The notes: generated by a model from the letters alone, not told the origin. Positions 24,004 to 32,938 are shown, counted from the stretch's first letter. The stretch: 42,394 nt of DNA from Aureococcus anophagefferens (GCF_000186865.1 NW_008705562.1:117460-159853), one strand, 5' to 3'. Numbers and translations are program-made.

Positions 24004-24108
24004 GGCAATCGACGTCGAGTTAGGGCCGAGCGGCGCGCGCTCTGGACGGCCGTGACCGAGCGGGCCGAGTAAGGCACGGCGTCGACGTAGAGTTAGGGCC
24101 TAGTGGCG
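23971..24108 (+). repeat. Tandem duplication of the P450 3' end, period about 69 bp
   Basis: The segment starting CTCTGGATGACCGTGACCGA at 23971 recurs at 24040 as CTCTGGACGGCCGTGACCGA, including the stop codon and the following GAGTTAGGGCC. The second copy has drifted and gives an untranslated duplicate of the last codons. The convergent small gene ends inside it. Confidence 0.8.
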
Positions 24109-24468
24109 CGTGCGCGGGTCCACGTAGCGGTCGAGCCGCGCGGCCTCGTCGCGCCGCCGGCGCCGCTCGGCCCGGATCTCCGCGTCCGCGGCCCGGAAGC
24201 GCGCGTCCTCGCGCGCCTTGATCGCCGCGGCGTCCGCGTCGCCGCGCGCGGCCGCGGCGGCGTCGCGGTCGCGCACGGAGTCCGCGAAGCCCTCCGAGCT
24301 GACGTAGGCGCCGCCGGCGCCGGCGACGAGCGCCGCGGCGGCGAAGGCGCAGGGGATGCACAGCACCGTGCCCGCCTTCGACGCGTGCGCGGCGCACTCG
24401 CGCGCAGTGAAGGCGGCGGCGCCGAGGCCGCCGAGCACCGTCGCCGCCTGCACCGCGCGCGCCGCCAT
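24100..24468 (-). CDS. Small Ala-rich membrane protein, unknown function
   Basis: A 122-aa frame starting MAARAVQAATVLGGLGAAAF. Two hydrophobic segments (about residues 8-22 and 36-56) flank a Cys-containing loop (GTVLCIPCAF), then a charged Ala/Arg helix ends ARLDRYVDPRTRH. A longer in-frame ATG at 24564 would add 32 residues without clear features. Convergent with the P450 gene, 96 bp apart. No family recognised; coding status rests on an intact frame with plausible membrane segments. Confidence 0.5.
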   Translation of the reverse strand: MAARAVQAATVLGGLGAAAFTARECAAHASKAGTVLCIPCAFAAAALVAGAGGAYVSSEGFADSVRDRDAAAAARGDADAAAIKAREDARFRAADAEIRAERRRRRDEAARLDRYVDPRTRH

Positions 24469-25076
24469 CCCGCGGAGTGCGACCTCAAGCACTCGCAGCG
24501 GTGCTCCACCGCGCGCGGAGATCCTGCCCCGAGAGCACTCATCCAGTCTCAAGGCCTGCAACAAGGCTACAACTCAAACTTCAACACCTTCATTAGGCGG
24601 AGTTGTGGCCCGCTCGCGCGCGCGCGCGCGCCGAACGCAGGCATGTCGACGCGCGCCACGAGCGCGGCCCGGTAGGGCCGGGTCGATGGCGCCGTCCTTC
24701 GCCGTCGCGGCGCTCCGCGCGGCCGGCGGCCGCGCGGCGGCGGCGCGGGAGCGCGCGCCGTCTCTTCCGCCCGTGGTTCCGCGGTCGGCGCCGCGACGCG
24801 CGGGCCCCTGCACGCCGCCGGAGAGCGCGCGCGGAAGCTCCGGGCGAAGCTGATCGCCTTCCCCCGCCTCGCCTCCTGGGAGACGCCGCGGCCCTTCGCG
24901 CGGCGCGCCTCCGAGAAGACGCCGCCGGCGGAGTCCCGGGCTGGCGCCGGAACGGTCCCGCGATCCGGGCGAGGGCGCGCCGCGCCCCGATCGCGCGAGA
25001 GGTCGAGGCCCGCGGCCGCGTCGCCGCGAGTCGCGGCCGCGCGGGCCGAATCCGATGCCGCTCGTCGCGCGCGCGC
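24469..25076. other. Unresolved region between two small minus-strand ORFs
   Basis: Around 24530-24600 the DNA is less GC-rich and holds ACAACTCAAACTTCAACACC, probably part of the upstream region of the small gene at 24100. From 24686 an ATG opens MAPSFAVAALRAAGGRAAAA on the plus strand, and another plus frame contains RKLRAKLIAFPRLASWETPR; joining them would need an unproven intron or a frame break. I do not call a gene. Confidence 0.3.
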
Positions 25077-25319
25077 TCAGTTCATCTCCACCCCAGCCTC
25101 GTCGCCCATGGCGCACCGAGGCGCTTGAACTGGTGTTTTGGACCGCATGGACTGCGCGGCGAAAAGGTTCGCGACGCACCAGGCCAAAGCGGCTAGGAAC
25201 TGCAAGTAGTCGGCCGCATTCTTCGGCCCCGCGAGCGCCGCGCCGACCGCCCAACAGACGCTGGCCATGCACTGGAACGCGAGCGAGACCTGCTCGCTGA
25301 GATTCGCCGGCGAAGCCAT
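25077..25319 (-). CDS. Small membrane protein, unknown function
   Basis: An 80-aa frame from an ATG at 25319 (MASPANLSEQVSLAFQCMAS) with two hydrophobic helices around residues 11-30 and 37-55 and a short polar tail. The frame extends upstream without ATG (SFILTLNQQSLACLCNPRER), so the true start may be in an upstream exon. Sequence here is less GC-rich than neighbours. No family recognised. Confidence 0.45.
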   Translation of the reverse strand: MASPANLSEQVSLAFQCMASVCWAVGAALAGPKNAADYLQFLAALAWCVANLFAAQSMRSKTPVQAPRCAMGDEAGVEMN

Positions 25320-25661
25320 CGGGTTGGCGCGCGCGCGTTCTCGCGGGTTGCACAGGCAGGCCAAGCTCTGCTGATTGAGCGTCAAGATGAAGCTCAAGTA
25401 GGCCTTCAAGTTGGCGCTTTCACAGCAAGGGGTATGGGGAAAACGACGGGGAGCCGCCCTTGAAGGCAGCCATGGCCAGGCCTGAGCGCGCGACCGACGG
25501 GAGCAGCGACCCCTGGAGGGCCGTCGCGTCTCGCCGTCGCAGGCCTCGTCGCGGCGACGTCGCGGCGTAGCGCGGGCGCCACCTGCATCGGGCCCCGCGC
25601 GACCTGCCCTGCGCAGCTCGCCGAGGGGAGACGCGCCCGAAGGCCGAGGGCCGTTACGGCG
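25320..25661. other. Intergenic, nothing recognised
   Basis: This gap holds a less GC-rich patch near 25390-25445 (GGCCTTCAAGTTGGCGC and a run ending GGGGAAAACGACGGGGAG) and then GC-rich sequence. I see no gene or repeat. Confidence 0.4.
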
Positions 25662-26810
25662 CTAGTCCCCCTTGACCGTGTAGCGGTCGTCGCGGGCGAC
25701 GGCCGGGTCGTAGGGCTCCCAGCGGCTCGCGGGGAAGATGTGCTTGTTGCGCTCGAACCAGGCGCGCATGACGACCTTGCCCGGGTGCGTCGCGTCGCTC
25801 TCGACGCGGACGTCCGTCGGGCCGAGGCGGACGTCGTCCTTCGCGTCGAAGCGGAAGAGCGGGCCGGACTTGCCGCGGGCGCGGGACACGATGAGGTCGT
25901 GGAAGGTGAAGTGGTGGGGGATCACGAGGTCCTCCTTGACGTACATGAGGTTGTCGACGTGGACGCGGCGCAGGTCCGGGAACTCGTGCTCGAGCTGCGC
26001 CAGAGACGCCGCGAGGAACTTGGCGATCGTGTGGCCCTTGGTGATTTCGAGCGTCCGCCGGTGGCCGCTCCCGTCCCAGTAGCCTGCGCGGCGGCGGCGC
26101 GTCGGCGCGCGGGTCCCAAGGCGGCGCGGCGCGGCGCGGCGCGGGAACTCGCGCGGCGCGGGAGCTCGCGCCGCGGGGCCTCGCGCGCGCGAGCGCCGGA
26201 CGAGCCGCGCCGCGACGGCCCCCGAACGAAACACGCCGCGGTCTCCGCGCCGCGCGGCGCTGTAGACGACCTCGAGCGGCTCCGCCTTGGCCCGCTCCTG
26301 GAGGGCCGTCCACTCCGCCGCGAGCGCGGCGGCCTCGCCGCGCGCCGCGGCGTCGCGGGCCCGGTCCGGGAGGAACGACGTCTCGACGTCCGGGCACTTG
26401 AGCGCCTTGGGCGCGGCGCCCTCGCCGCCGTCGCCGCAGTCGTCGTCGGCGAAGCTCAGGGCCACGGCCTTGGGCCGCTTCGAGGCCTTCTTCCGCCGCT
26501 TCGGCGCCGCGGGCTCCGCGGCCGGCGGCGCGGCGGCCGGCGCGGCCGCGGCGGCCTGCGCGGCGACGTACTGGGCCTTGGTCTGCAGGCCGCCGCCGCT
26601 GAGCACCGTGTTCAGCACCGTCGAGTCGAACTTGTCGTCGATGCGCCCGACGCCCCGGGCGGAGTCCTCCTCGAGCTTGCGCTTCTTGGCCTCGTAGGCC
26701 TCCTGGTCCGCGGCGCGCTGCTGGGTCAGGCCCGCGGCGCGCGACCCGGCCTTGGTGCCCTCGACGGTGTGGACGCCCGTGTCGCCCTCGCGCCCGAAGC
26801 CGCGGTGCAT
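25662..26810 (-). CDS. FAM50/XAP5 family nuclear protein
   Basis: Exons 26810-26261 and 26083-25662 encode 323 aa. The C-terminal half is an excellent FAM50/XAP5 match: YWDGSGHRRTLEITKG, LMYVKEDLVIPHHFTFHDLI, ARGKSGPLFRFDAKDDVRL, KHIFPASRWEPYDP. The N-terminal half has KRKLEEDSARGVGRIDDKFD, a lysine-rich nuclear-localisation-like stretch (PKRRKKASKRPK) and LEVVYS directly before the junction. Excising 26260-26084 gives VVYSYWDGSGHRR, the family consensus, so the intron boundaries are well supported: GC donor, CGCGCAG acceptor, 177 bp. XAP5 proteins are nuclear and linked to splicing, chromatin and circadian timing in other eukaryotes. Start chosen at the first ATG; the usual conserved N-terminus is partly kept. 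Confidence 0.88.
   Translation of the reverse strand: MHRGFGREGDTGVHTVEGTKAGSRAAGLTQQRAADQEAYEAKKRKLEEDSARGVGRIDDKFDSTVLNTVLSGGGLQTKAQYVAAQAAAAAPAAAPPAAEPAAPKRRKKASKRPKAVALSFADDDCGDGGEGAAPKALKCPDVETSFLPDRARDAAARGEAAALAAEWTALQERAKAEPLEVVYSAARRGDRGVFRSGAVAARLVRRSRARGPAARAPAPREFPRRAAPRRLGTRAPTRRRRAGYWDGSGHRRTLEITKGHTIAKFLAASLAQLEHEFPDLRRVHVDNLMYVKEDLVIPHHFTFHDLIVSRARGKSGPLFRFDAKDDVRLGPTDVRVESDATHPGKVVMRAWFERNKHIFPASRWEPYDPAVARDDRYTVKGD
26084..26260 (-). other. 177-bp GC-AG intron of the FAM50/XAP5 gene
   Basis: Begins GCGCCGCGCGG and ends GCCGCGCAG on the minus strand. The ends are only weakly inverted and the 8-mers at the boundaries (GCGCCGCG and GCTACTGG) do not form a convincing duplication. 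It includes an imperfect direct repeat of GCGCGAGCTCCCGCGCC type. Origin as an old introner cannot be shown. Confidence 0.7.
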
Positions 26811-26962
26811 GGCGAGGCAGTGCGATCAGCAGCTCGAGTTTTATCCACTGCAACACATCTGCATCATCACTTCAATGTAGTTTCTTGCTGTCCAACATAT
26901 GCTCCACACGTGGTGTTGACCGGAGATGCGCGCGCGCGGTTGGAACCCCGCCGACGAACCCC

Positions 26963-28924
26963 TTAGGCCTCGAGCTGCGGGAAGACGGCGATGCGGAGGT
27001 TCGTGCTCCCGTAGGGGACGAGCGTGACGTTGACGCGGGGCCCGTCGCCCGCGAGCGGGCTCTTGGGCGGCGGCGCGACGCCGCGCGCGCCGCCCGCGGC
27101 CGTCCACGCGTCGACGAGCCGGGCCTCGGCCGTCACGGCGACGGCCGGCGGCGCGTCGGCGGCGAAGGGCGGCGACGGCACGGGCCCGGCGGCGCCGTCG
27201 AAGGCCAGCGACGCCGCGAGGAGGCCGTAGTTCCACGCCGCGCCCTCCGCCGCCTCGACCTCGCGCCGCTTGAGCCGCCCGTGGATGTCCGTCTCGTTGA
27301 CGGCCGTGTCGAAGCGGAGCGCGAAGGCGAGGGGCCCGCGGTGGACCTCGACGGCGCCGCCGAGGACCGCGGCCTGGCCGTCGCGGCTCGACGGCTCCCA
27401 CGTCTTGGTGGCGATTTCCGCCTCCACGGCGACGACCAAAGCCTCGCCCGCGGCGAGGCGCACGTCGTTGAAGGCGCAGGGGACGAGCGGTTTTCCGCCC
27501 GCCGTCGCGCGCGTCGCCCAGCACGGCACGCGCACGCGGAGGTCGACGGCGACGTCGCTCGACAGCGTCGCGGCGTCGGCGAACGGGTAGGCCCCATCGA
27601 CCCTGAGCTCGCCCCCGCCGGGCAGCGCCGTCGCGGACGGCGCGAGGGAGCTCACGACCGCCTTGCCGTCGCCGTCGACGTGGACGAGCGCGGCGACGAA
27701 CTTGGGCCAGCCCTGGTGCACGTTCGCGGAGCAGCAGTAGAAGAGGTCGTAGGCGTAGGGCCCGTCGCCCGTGGCGACCTGGTTCGACGCGTGGTGGTAG
27801 ACGTTGGCCGTCGCGTCGGGCCAGAGCGCCGCGGGCAGCGCGTTGAACGCGAGCCGCTCGTAGCGGTCGAAGAAGCTCGCGTTGCCCGTGATCTCGTAGG
27901 CGACGCGCATGCTGTACATGGTCTCGACGACGGAGCACGTCTCCGTGCCCCGGCTCGGCGACCGCTCGCCGCCGACCTCCTCGTCGGCCATGAACATGCC
28001 GTCGGGCTCGCCGAGGTACGCGTCGGCCCACGCGAGCGCGACGGCCGCGGAGCCGAGGTCGGCCGGCGAGCCGGACCGGCGCCATTTGAGCGGGCCGAGC
28101 TTCATGGCCTCGCCGATGTCGACGCCGTGGCGGAGGAGGTGCGCCGTGCCCGTGGCCTCCCCGTCGTCGTATTTCGCAAAGGGGTCGCCGCTCTCGAACC
28201 AGGGCTCCCAGGCGGCGCCGTCCGGCGGCGCGACGCCGCCCATGACGCCGTCGGACGCGTTCACGAGCGCGTCGTGGAGCTCGGCGACGCGTGCCCGGTC
28301 GCCGCCGGCGACGTCGTCGCGGTCGAGGAGCCACTGGAGGCCCACGAGGCCGTCCTCGTAGCGCGCGAAGCCCCAGCGGCTCGCGTTGAAGGGCGGCGCG
28401 CCCGCGGCGAGCGCGTCGGCGAAGGCGAGCGCGTGGCGCAGCACCGCGGCGGCGACCGCGGCGGCCCCGTCGGCGTCCCCGCGGAAGGCGAGGCCGTCGG
28501 CGTGCTGCGCCAGGGCCTCGACGGCGGGGTACTTGGTGAAGTAGTCGCGCGCGTTCGTCACCGGCGGCCCGAGCCAGCCCGCCGTGGCGTTCGCCTGCGC
28601 GCCGAGGATCGCGGCGACCATGGCGTCGCGGGTGGCGTCGAGGCCGCCGACCTGGTAGGAGAGCGGCACGAGCCCGTTGAGGTAGTAGGGGACGTACTGC
28701 TCCGGCGGCGCGTTGCCCTTGCCCCCGGGCAGCCAGGCGCTGTCGACGAGGTAGCTCCAGAACTCCGGGAGCGCGCCCGTGAGGCCCCGCGCCTGGAGCT
28801 GGAGCTGGTCGAGGAGCCAGCCCGCGGGCTTGACGGCGCCGGGCGCCAGCGGGCGCAGGGCCGGCGGCCGCAGCTCCGAGGCCGACGCGGCCGCGGCGGC
28901 GGCGAGGAACGCCGGGACCATCAT
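26963..28924 (-). CDS. Secreted GH127/DUF1680 glycosidase (beta-L-arabinofuranosidase-like)
   Basis: A 653-aa single-exon protein with a signal peptide (MMVPAFLAAAAAASASE). The body follows the GH127 family: an (alpha/alpha)6 toroid with WLPGGKGNAPPEQYVPYYLN, GDPFAKYDDGEATGTAHLLR, then the catalytic/zinc motifs TETCSVVETMYSM and LFYCCSANVHQGWPKF. In the characterised enzyme one Glu and three Cys bind zinc and one of those Cys is the nucleophile; the spacing E-x-C and C-C is conserved here. A beta-sandwich C-terminus completes the fold. Likely substrates are beta-L-arabinofuranosides in algal or plant-type glycans; GH146-like specificity is possible. Divergent from the ABCG gene with only 73 bp between the ATGs. 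Confidence 0.87.
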   Translation of the reverse strand: MMVPAFLAAAAAASASELRPPALRPLAPGAVKPAGWLLDQLQLQARGLTGALPEFWSYLVDSAWLPGGKGNAPPEQYVPYYLNGLVPLSYQVGGLDATRDAMVAAILGAQANATAGWLGPPVTNARDYFTKYPAVEALAQHADGLAFRGDADGAAAVAAAVLRHALAFADALAAGAPPFNASRWGFARYEDGLVGLQWLLDRDDVAGGDRARVAELHDALVNASDGVMGGVAPPDGAAWEPWFESGDPFAKYDDGEATGTAHLLRHGVDIGEAMKLGPLKWRRSGSPADLGSAAVALAWADAYLGEPDGMFMADEEVGGERSPSRGTETCSVVETMYSMRVAYEITGNASFFDRYERLAFNALPAALWPDATANVYHHASNQVATGDGPYAYDLFYCCSANVHQGWPKFVAALVHVDGDGKAVVSSLAPSATALPGGGELRVDGAYPFADAATLSSDVAVDLRVRVPCWATRATAGGKPLVPCAFNDVRLAAGEALVVAVEAEIATKTWEPSSRDGQAAVLGGAVEVHRGPLAFALRFDTAVNETDIHGRLKRREVEAAEGAAWNYGLLAASLAFDGAAGPVPSPPFAADAPPAVAVTAEARLVDAWTAAGGARGVAPPPKSPLAGDGPRVNVTLVPYGSTNLRIAVFPQLEA

Positions 28925-28997
28925 CGCGTCGGAAGGAATTGGGGCCGTTCTTGAACTTTCCGGGGCAGTATACGTATGGCAGCCCCCTAAAAGCGAG
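28925..28997. promoter_or_regulatory. 73-bp divergent promoter between the GH127 and ABCG genes
   Basis: Contains TATACGTAT at about 28970-28978, a palindromic TATA-like element close to the ABCG start, and GGAATTGGGGCC and TTCTTGAACTTTCC upstream. Both start codons must be served from this short interval or from within the neighbouring coding sequence. The CAGCCCCCTA next to it is the complement of the start of the dispersed repeat at 9648 and 12784 (about ten bases, possibly chance). Confidence 0.45.
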
Positions 28998-30959
28998 ATG
29001 GACATCTCCATCGAGCTCGGCGCGCCGCCGTCGGACGACGACGCCAGCGACGCGGGCCTCGTGGACGCGCGACGGCCCGGCGCCGCCGCCGCGGCGGCGC
29101 CGCCGGACGCGCGCGCCGCGGCGGCGCGCCTCGCCGAGGCCTACGCGCGCTGCCCCGCGGCGTCGTCGCTCGTCTTCTCGCGCGTGACGGTGCGGATCGC
29201 GCACCGGGCGCTCCTCGCGTCCGTCGGCGGCCGGGCCGCCGCGGGCGCGGTCCTCGGCGTCCTGGGCCCGAGCGGCGCGGGCAAGACGACGCTGCTCAAC
29301 ACGCTGTCGGGCCGCGCGCCGCGCGGCGGCGCGGCGTCGGGCGCCGTGGCCCTGCGCGGCCGGCGGCTCACGGCAGGCGCGTTCCGCGCCGAGGGCTACC
29401 TCGTCGCCCAGGACGACGCCCTCTGGCCGTCGCTCACGGCCCGCGAGACGCTCGACTTCGCCGCGGCGCTCTTCGGCGCGGGCGGCGGCGCCGTCGACGA
29501 CGCGCTGGCGAGCCTGGGCCTGGGGCGCGTCGCGGACGCGCGCGTCGGCGCGCTCAGCGGCGGCGAGCGGCGCCGCGTCGCCGTCGGCCGGGCCCTCGCG
29601 AAGGCGCCCGCGCTCCTGCTCCTCGACGAGCCGACGTCGGGCCTCGACGCCGCGTCCGCGCTGCGGCTCGCGGCGCGGCTTGCGGCCCTGGCCGCGAAGC
29701 GGCGCGCGGTGCTCGTCGCGACGCTGCACCAGCCCTCGAGCCGCGTCTTCGCGACGTGCGCGTCGTGCCTCGTCCTCGCGCGCGGCCGCGTCGCGTTCTG
29801 GGGCCCGACGGGCGGCCTCGAGCCCCACGTCCGTTCGCTGGGCCTCGGCCTCGCGGCGCCGGCGCCCGCGGAGCTCGCGCTCGACGCCCTCGACGCGCAC
29901 GTCGCCGGGGAGGCCGGCGTCGCGACGGTCCTCGACGCGTGGGCCGCCGCGGAGGCGGCCGCGCCGCCGCCGCCGCCGGGCCCGCCGCCGGGTCCGACGG
30001 AACAACGGGCGCCCGTGCCGCGGGCCACCGCGGTCGCCGCGCTGCTCCGGCGCCAGGCGCTTCTCGCCGCCCGCGGCGCCGCGGGCGCGCGCGGCGCCGC
30101 GGCCGCGACGCTCGGCGCCAACGCCGTCGCGGCGCTCGTCTTCTGGCGGTCGCGCGCCGACGGCCGGAACGTCCGCGCCCAATCCGCCGTCGTGACGCGC
30201 GCGTGGTGCGTGGCCTTTCTCGCGTCCCTGCCGGCCGTCGTCCAGCTCCTCGCGTGCCACGCCTACGCGTCGGAGCAGGCCAGGGTCGCGCGCGACGTCC
30301 GCAACGGCGCGCACGGCGCCGCGGACTACGTCTTCGCGACGGCGGCGGTCGCGGCGCCGAACGCCGTCGTCGCCGCGGTCGCGGGGCTCGCGGTGCCCTA
30401 CTACGGCCTCGCGGGCGGCGGGGCGAGCCCCGCCGTCCTGGTGCCCTTCTTCGCGCTCGGCATGCTCGCCTGGGAGGCCGCGGCGGGCGCGTGCGCGGCG
30501 GCCGCGGGCGAGCCGGCCGTCGCCGTCGCGGCCTACGTCGTCTACACGGTCGCGGGCCTCATGTTCGGCGGCGTCGTCGTCGGCGCCGGGGACCTCGTCG
30601 GCCCGCTCGTGCTCGGCCACTACGCGACGCCCTACACGTTCATGATCCCGAGCATGGTGAGGCGCGACGCGCTCGCCGTCTCCGCCTACGAGGCCTGCGC
30701 GGACGCGGGCGGCGGCCGCGTCTGCTTCTGCGACGACTTCGACCGGCCCTGCGGCGGCGCGACGGCGCTCGCGCGGCTGACCAGCGTCATGCCCGTCGTC
30801 GGCCCGCGGAACCGCGAGGGCGCGCACGCGGCGGCGCTCCTCGCGCTCTGGGCTCTCGGCAAGGCCGCGCACGCGGCCCTGCTCCACCGCCGGACGGCGC
30901 CGACGGCCCGCGCGGAGCTCAGGCCGCCGCCCCTCTCGCGCGACGCGGGCCTGTGCTAG
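28998..30959 (+). CDS. ABCG-family half-transporter
   Basis: A 653-aa single-exon protein in NBD-TMD order, the ABCG (white/brown complex) layout. Walker A is GPSGAGKTT near residues 89-97, followed by the Q-loop (VAQDDALWPSLTARETLDFA), the signature LSGGERRRVAVGRALAK near 184-200, Walker B LLLLDEPTSGLD and the H-loop in ATLHQPSSRVF. From about residue 340 a Pro-rich linker (PPPPPGPPPG) leads to six hydrophobic segments, with a Cys-rich extracellular loop (YEACADAGGGRVCFCDDF) before the last. ABCG half-transporters dimerise and export lipids, sterols or pigments; the cargo is unknown. The 3' end is tandemly duplicated. Confidence 0.9.
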   Translation: MDISIELGAPPSDDDASDAGLVDARRPGAAAAAAPPDARAAAARLAEAYARCPAASSLVFSRVTVRIAHRALLASVGGRAAAGAVLGVLGPSGAGKTTLLNTLSGRAPRGGAASGAVALRGRRLTAGAFRAEGYLVAQDDALWPSLTARETLDFAAALFGAGGGAVDDALASLGLGRVADARVGALSGGERRRVAVGRALAKAPALLLLDEPTSGLDAASALRLAARLAALAAKRRAVLVATLHQPSSRVFATCASCLVLARGRVAFWGPTGGLEPHVRSLGLGLAAPAPAELALDALDAHVAGEAGVATVLDAWAAAEAAAPPPPPGPPPGPTEQRAPVPRATAVAALLRRQALLAARGAAGARGAAAATLGANAVAALVFWRSRADGRNVRAQSAVVTRAWCVAFLASLPAVVQLLACHAYASEQARVARDVRNGAHGAADYVFATAAVAAPNAVVAAVAGLAVPYYGLAGGGASPAVLVPFFALGMLAWEAAAGACAAAAGEPAVAVAAYVVYTVAGLMFGGVVVGAGDLVGPLVLGHYATPYTFMIPSMVRRDALAVSAYEACADAGGGRVCFCDDFDRPCGGATALARLTSVMPVVGPRNREGAHAAALLALWALGKAAHAALLHRRTAPTARAELRPPPLSRDAGLC

Positions 30960-31037
30960 CGGAGTCGTCGTTCCCTTTTCGCTTACGTGGAGGTTCCCGC
31001 GACGCGGGCCTCTGCTCGCGGATTCGTCGTTCCTTTA
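30940..31037 (+). repeat. Tandem duplication of the ABCG 3' end, period 59 bp
   Basis: CGACGCGGGCCTGTGCTAGC at 30941 recurs as CGACGCGGGCCTCTGCTCGC at 31000, and the similarity runs on through GTCGTCGTTCC to about 31037. The first copy contains the stop codon; in the second the TAG has changed. The layout parallels the P450 3' duplication. Confidence 0.75.
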
Positions 31038-31110
31038 CATAGAGAGGGTCGTGGTCGTGGGCGGCGCCGCGGGGGGGCGCGGCGCGGGGTCATCTTCGCG
31101 GGGAGGGGGC

Positions 31111-31620
31111 TCAGCGCTTGCGCGCGAGCGGCGACGCGGGCGACGTCGGCGGCGCCGTCAGGCTCAGGGAGCTCGCCCGGCCGCCGCAGGGGTAGTTGGC
31201 CCAGGAGTCGCGCGGACTGCCGCAGACGTCGATCGCGCAGTGGTCCGCGGGCGACCGCGGCGTCGCCGGGCTCCGCGGCGACCGCGGCTCGTCGCCGCAG
31301 CGCTTGCCCTTCATGAGCCGCGACCAGAAGCTCTGCTTCGCCCGGCGCCGCGGCTTCGGGCTGTCCTGGCCCCGCCGCGGCGGCGCCGGCGCGCGCCGCT
31401 CGACGGTGAGCGTGCACGGCGCCTCGGCCTGCAGCGCGAGCTGCCGCTCGAGGCGCGCGGCCAGCGCGGCGGCGTCGACCTTGGCGTAGTCGACGCGCGA
31501 GATGCGGTCGCCGGGCCGCAGCGACCCGACGAGCTCGACGCCGACGGCTTTGATTGTGCAGTCGTCGTCGAAGGTCACGCGCGAGAGCTTGCTCACGACG
31601 ACGTCGAAGGAGTCGGCCAT
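31111..31620 (-). CDS. Small PDZ-like domain protein
   Basis: A 169-aa frame starting MADSFDVVVSKLSRVTFDDD. Residues 18-75 look like a compact PDZ-type fold (GVELVGSLRPGDRISRVDYA then APCTLTVERR). A basic Arg/Pro/Ser-rich tail follows with RSPATPRSPA motifs that could be phosphorylated. PDZ domains bind C-terminal peptides; the ligand is unknown. Convergent with the ABCG gene. Confidence 0.6.
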   Translation of the reverse strand: MADSFDVVVSKLSRVTFDDDCTIKAVGVELVGSLRPGDRISRVDYAKVDAAALAARLERQLALQAEAPCTLTVERRAPAPPRRGQDSPKPRRRAKQSFWSRLMKGKRCGDEPRSPRSPATPRSPADHCAIDVCGSPRDSWANYPCGGRASSLSLTAPPTSPASPLARKR

Positions 31621-31806
31621 GGTCGGCGCCGCGGGACGCGATGCCAGCGGCGGTTGCACGCCGGCGGCTGCCCGGGCAATTGCACGGCGCGCGCGCGGCA
31701 CAAGCAAGCTCCGGGTGTTCCGCGAACACGCAAGACTTCAACTTTGCCTTCAATTAGAGGTTCAATCTCAACCTCCTGCTCCGTCTTTGCTTGTCGACTC
31801 GGAAAG
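31621..31806 (-). promoter_or_regulatory. Upstream region of the PDZ-like gene
   Basis: The stretch 31725-31790 is markedly less GC-rich and contains ACTTCAACTTTGCCTTCAAT and GGTTCAATCTCAACC, with several TTCAA/TTGAA repeats. It also takes in the 3' end of the GH18 gene. Likely promoter sequence by position. Confidence 0.4.
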
Positions 31807-32853
31807 TTACGGCCGCGCGGGAGTCGGCACGACCGCCCACATGTCCCTTGCTGCGCCGGCGCTCTTGGTGCCGTTGGCCCTGTGGAACGAGTCTCCGGTC
31901 CAGAAGGCGACTCCGCGCGCGCTGTGTTCCGCGGCGGCCGCGTACTTGAGCGCCAGCGACCGCGGGTCGTCGTACCAGCACTGGTGGATGCTGCCGTCCG
32001 TCGCGGCATACTCGAACCACGGCGTGCTCGAGGTGTTGTCCCACGATACGCCCGCGCCCGCGACCGACGCGCCGCGCCGCTCCCACGTGTCGAGGACCGT
32101 CCCGTAGCCGGCTTCGAGCTGCAGGAACGGCGGCGGCGGTTGCGCCATCACGCACGCGCCGCCGGAGCCGGCGGGCGTGCCCGCCGCGCAGGGGAAGTCG
32201 TAGCCATACCACGGGAAGCCGAGGATGAGCCGCGACGGCGGGATGCCCAGCTCGGAGTACTCCTCCACGCACGTCCGCACCGCGCCCAGCGGCGAGTTGG
32301 GTCCGGGCGAGAGCTCCGGCCAGCCGCCGACCATGTCGTAGATCATCGGGACGATGTAGTCGAGGCAGACGCCGAGGCCCGCGAAGTCGTAGCGGTCAAT
32401 CTCGGACTTTGGGGCCGCGCCGAGGTCGAACGTGAGCATCGACGCGGGCCCGAGCGCGGCCTTCAGGTCGCAGGTGAGCGCGGTCACGGCGTCCCGGTGC
32501 TCGGGCGCGTTGCCCTCGATGTCGACGTTGAAGCCGTCCAAGCGGAACGCGGAGGTCAGGTTGACGACGGCGCCGACGTACGCGGCGCGCGCGCTGGCGT
32601 TGGAGAAGTGCTCCGCGTTCATCCCGAAGCCGCCCAGGACGACCTTGGCGCCCCGCGCCCGCGCAAAGGGCACGATGTCCGGCTCCTCCAGCAGGCGATC
32701 TTTCCAGACGGCGACGGTGGTCACCTTGGACCAGTCCCACAGCTTGTAGTCTCCGGCGGCCTCATTGTAGTTGTTGGAGTGGAACACGAACACCTCGGCG
32801 ACCTGTGCTCCGCAGACCCCGAGCAGCCCTGCCAGCAGGCCCAGAAGCAACAT
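31807..32853 (-). CDS. Secreted GH18 enzyme, chitobiase-like
   Basis: A 348-aa single-exon protein with a strong signal peptide (MLLLGLLAGLLGVCGAQV). The GH18 barrel is complete: VVLGGFGMN (strand 3 region), the catalytic LDGFNVDIEG with the acid Glu, YIVPMIYDMVG (strand 6) and GVAFWTGDS with the terminal Trp. The DGFNVDIE form has Asn where chitinases usually have Asp, as in mammalian di-N-acetylchitobiase (DGINIDIE), so trimming of chitobiose from glycans is more likely than endochitinase activity. Six Cys suggest disulphides. Its upstream region carries an unusual CCAAT-type repeat array. Confidence 0.87.
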   Translation of the reverse strand: MLLLGLLAGLLGVCGAQVAEVFVFHSNNYNEAAGDYKLWDWSKVTTVAVWKDRLLEEPDIVPFARARGAKVVLGGFGMNAEHFSNASARAAYVGAVVNLTSAFRLDGFNVDIEGNAPEHRDAVTALTCDLKAALGPASMLTFDLGAAPKSEIDRYDFAGLGVCLDYIVPMIYDMVGGWPELSPGPNSPLGAVRTCVEEYSELGIPPSRLILGFPWYGYDFPCAAGTPAGSGGACVMAQPPPPFLQLEAGYGTVLDTWERRGASVAGAGVSWDNTSSTPWFEYAATDGSIHQCWYDDPRSLALKYAAAAEHSARGVAFWTGDSFHRANGTKSAGAARDMWAVVPTPARP

Positions 32854-32938
32854 AGCCGGCCGGAATCGACGCGCTCCGGGTGGTCGCTCGCGAGAAGGCT
32901 GCCCCGACGCCGCTCACGGCCAACAACTTTACTAGTGA

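Noticed and set aside
24603..25353. Overlapping plus and minus ORFs of about 200-260 aa
   Set aside because: Both are low-complexity Arg/Ala sequence without recognisable domains; the plus frames starting near 24686 need an unproven intron or a frame break.
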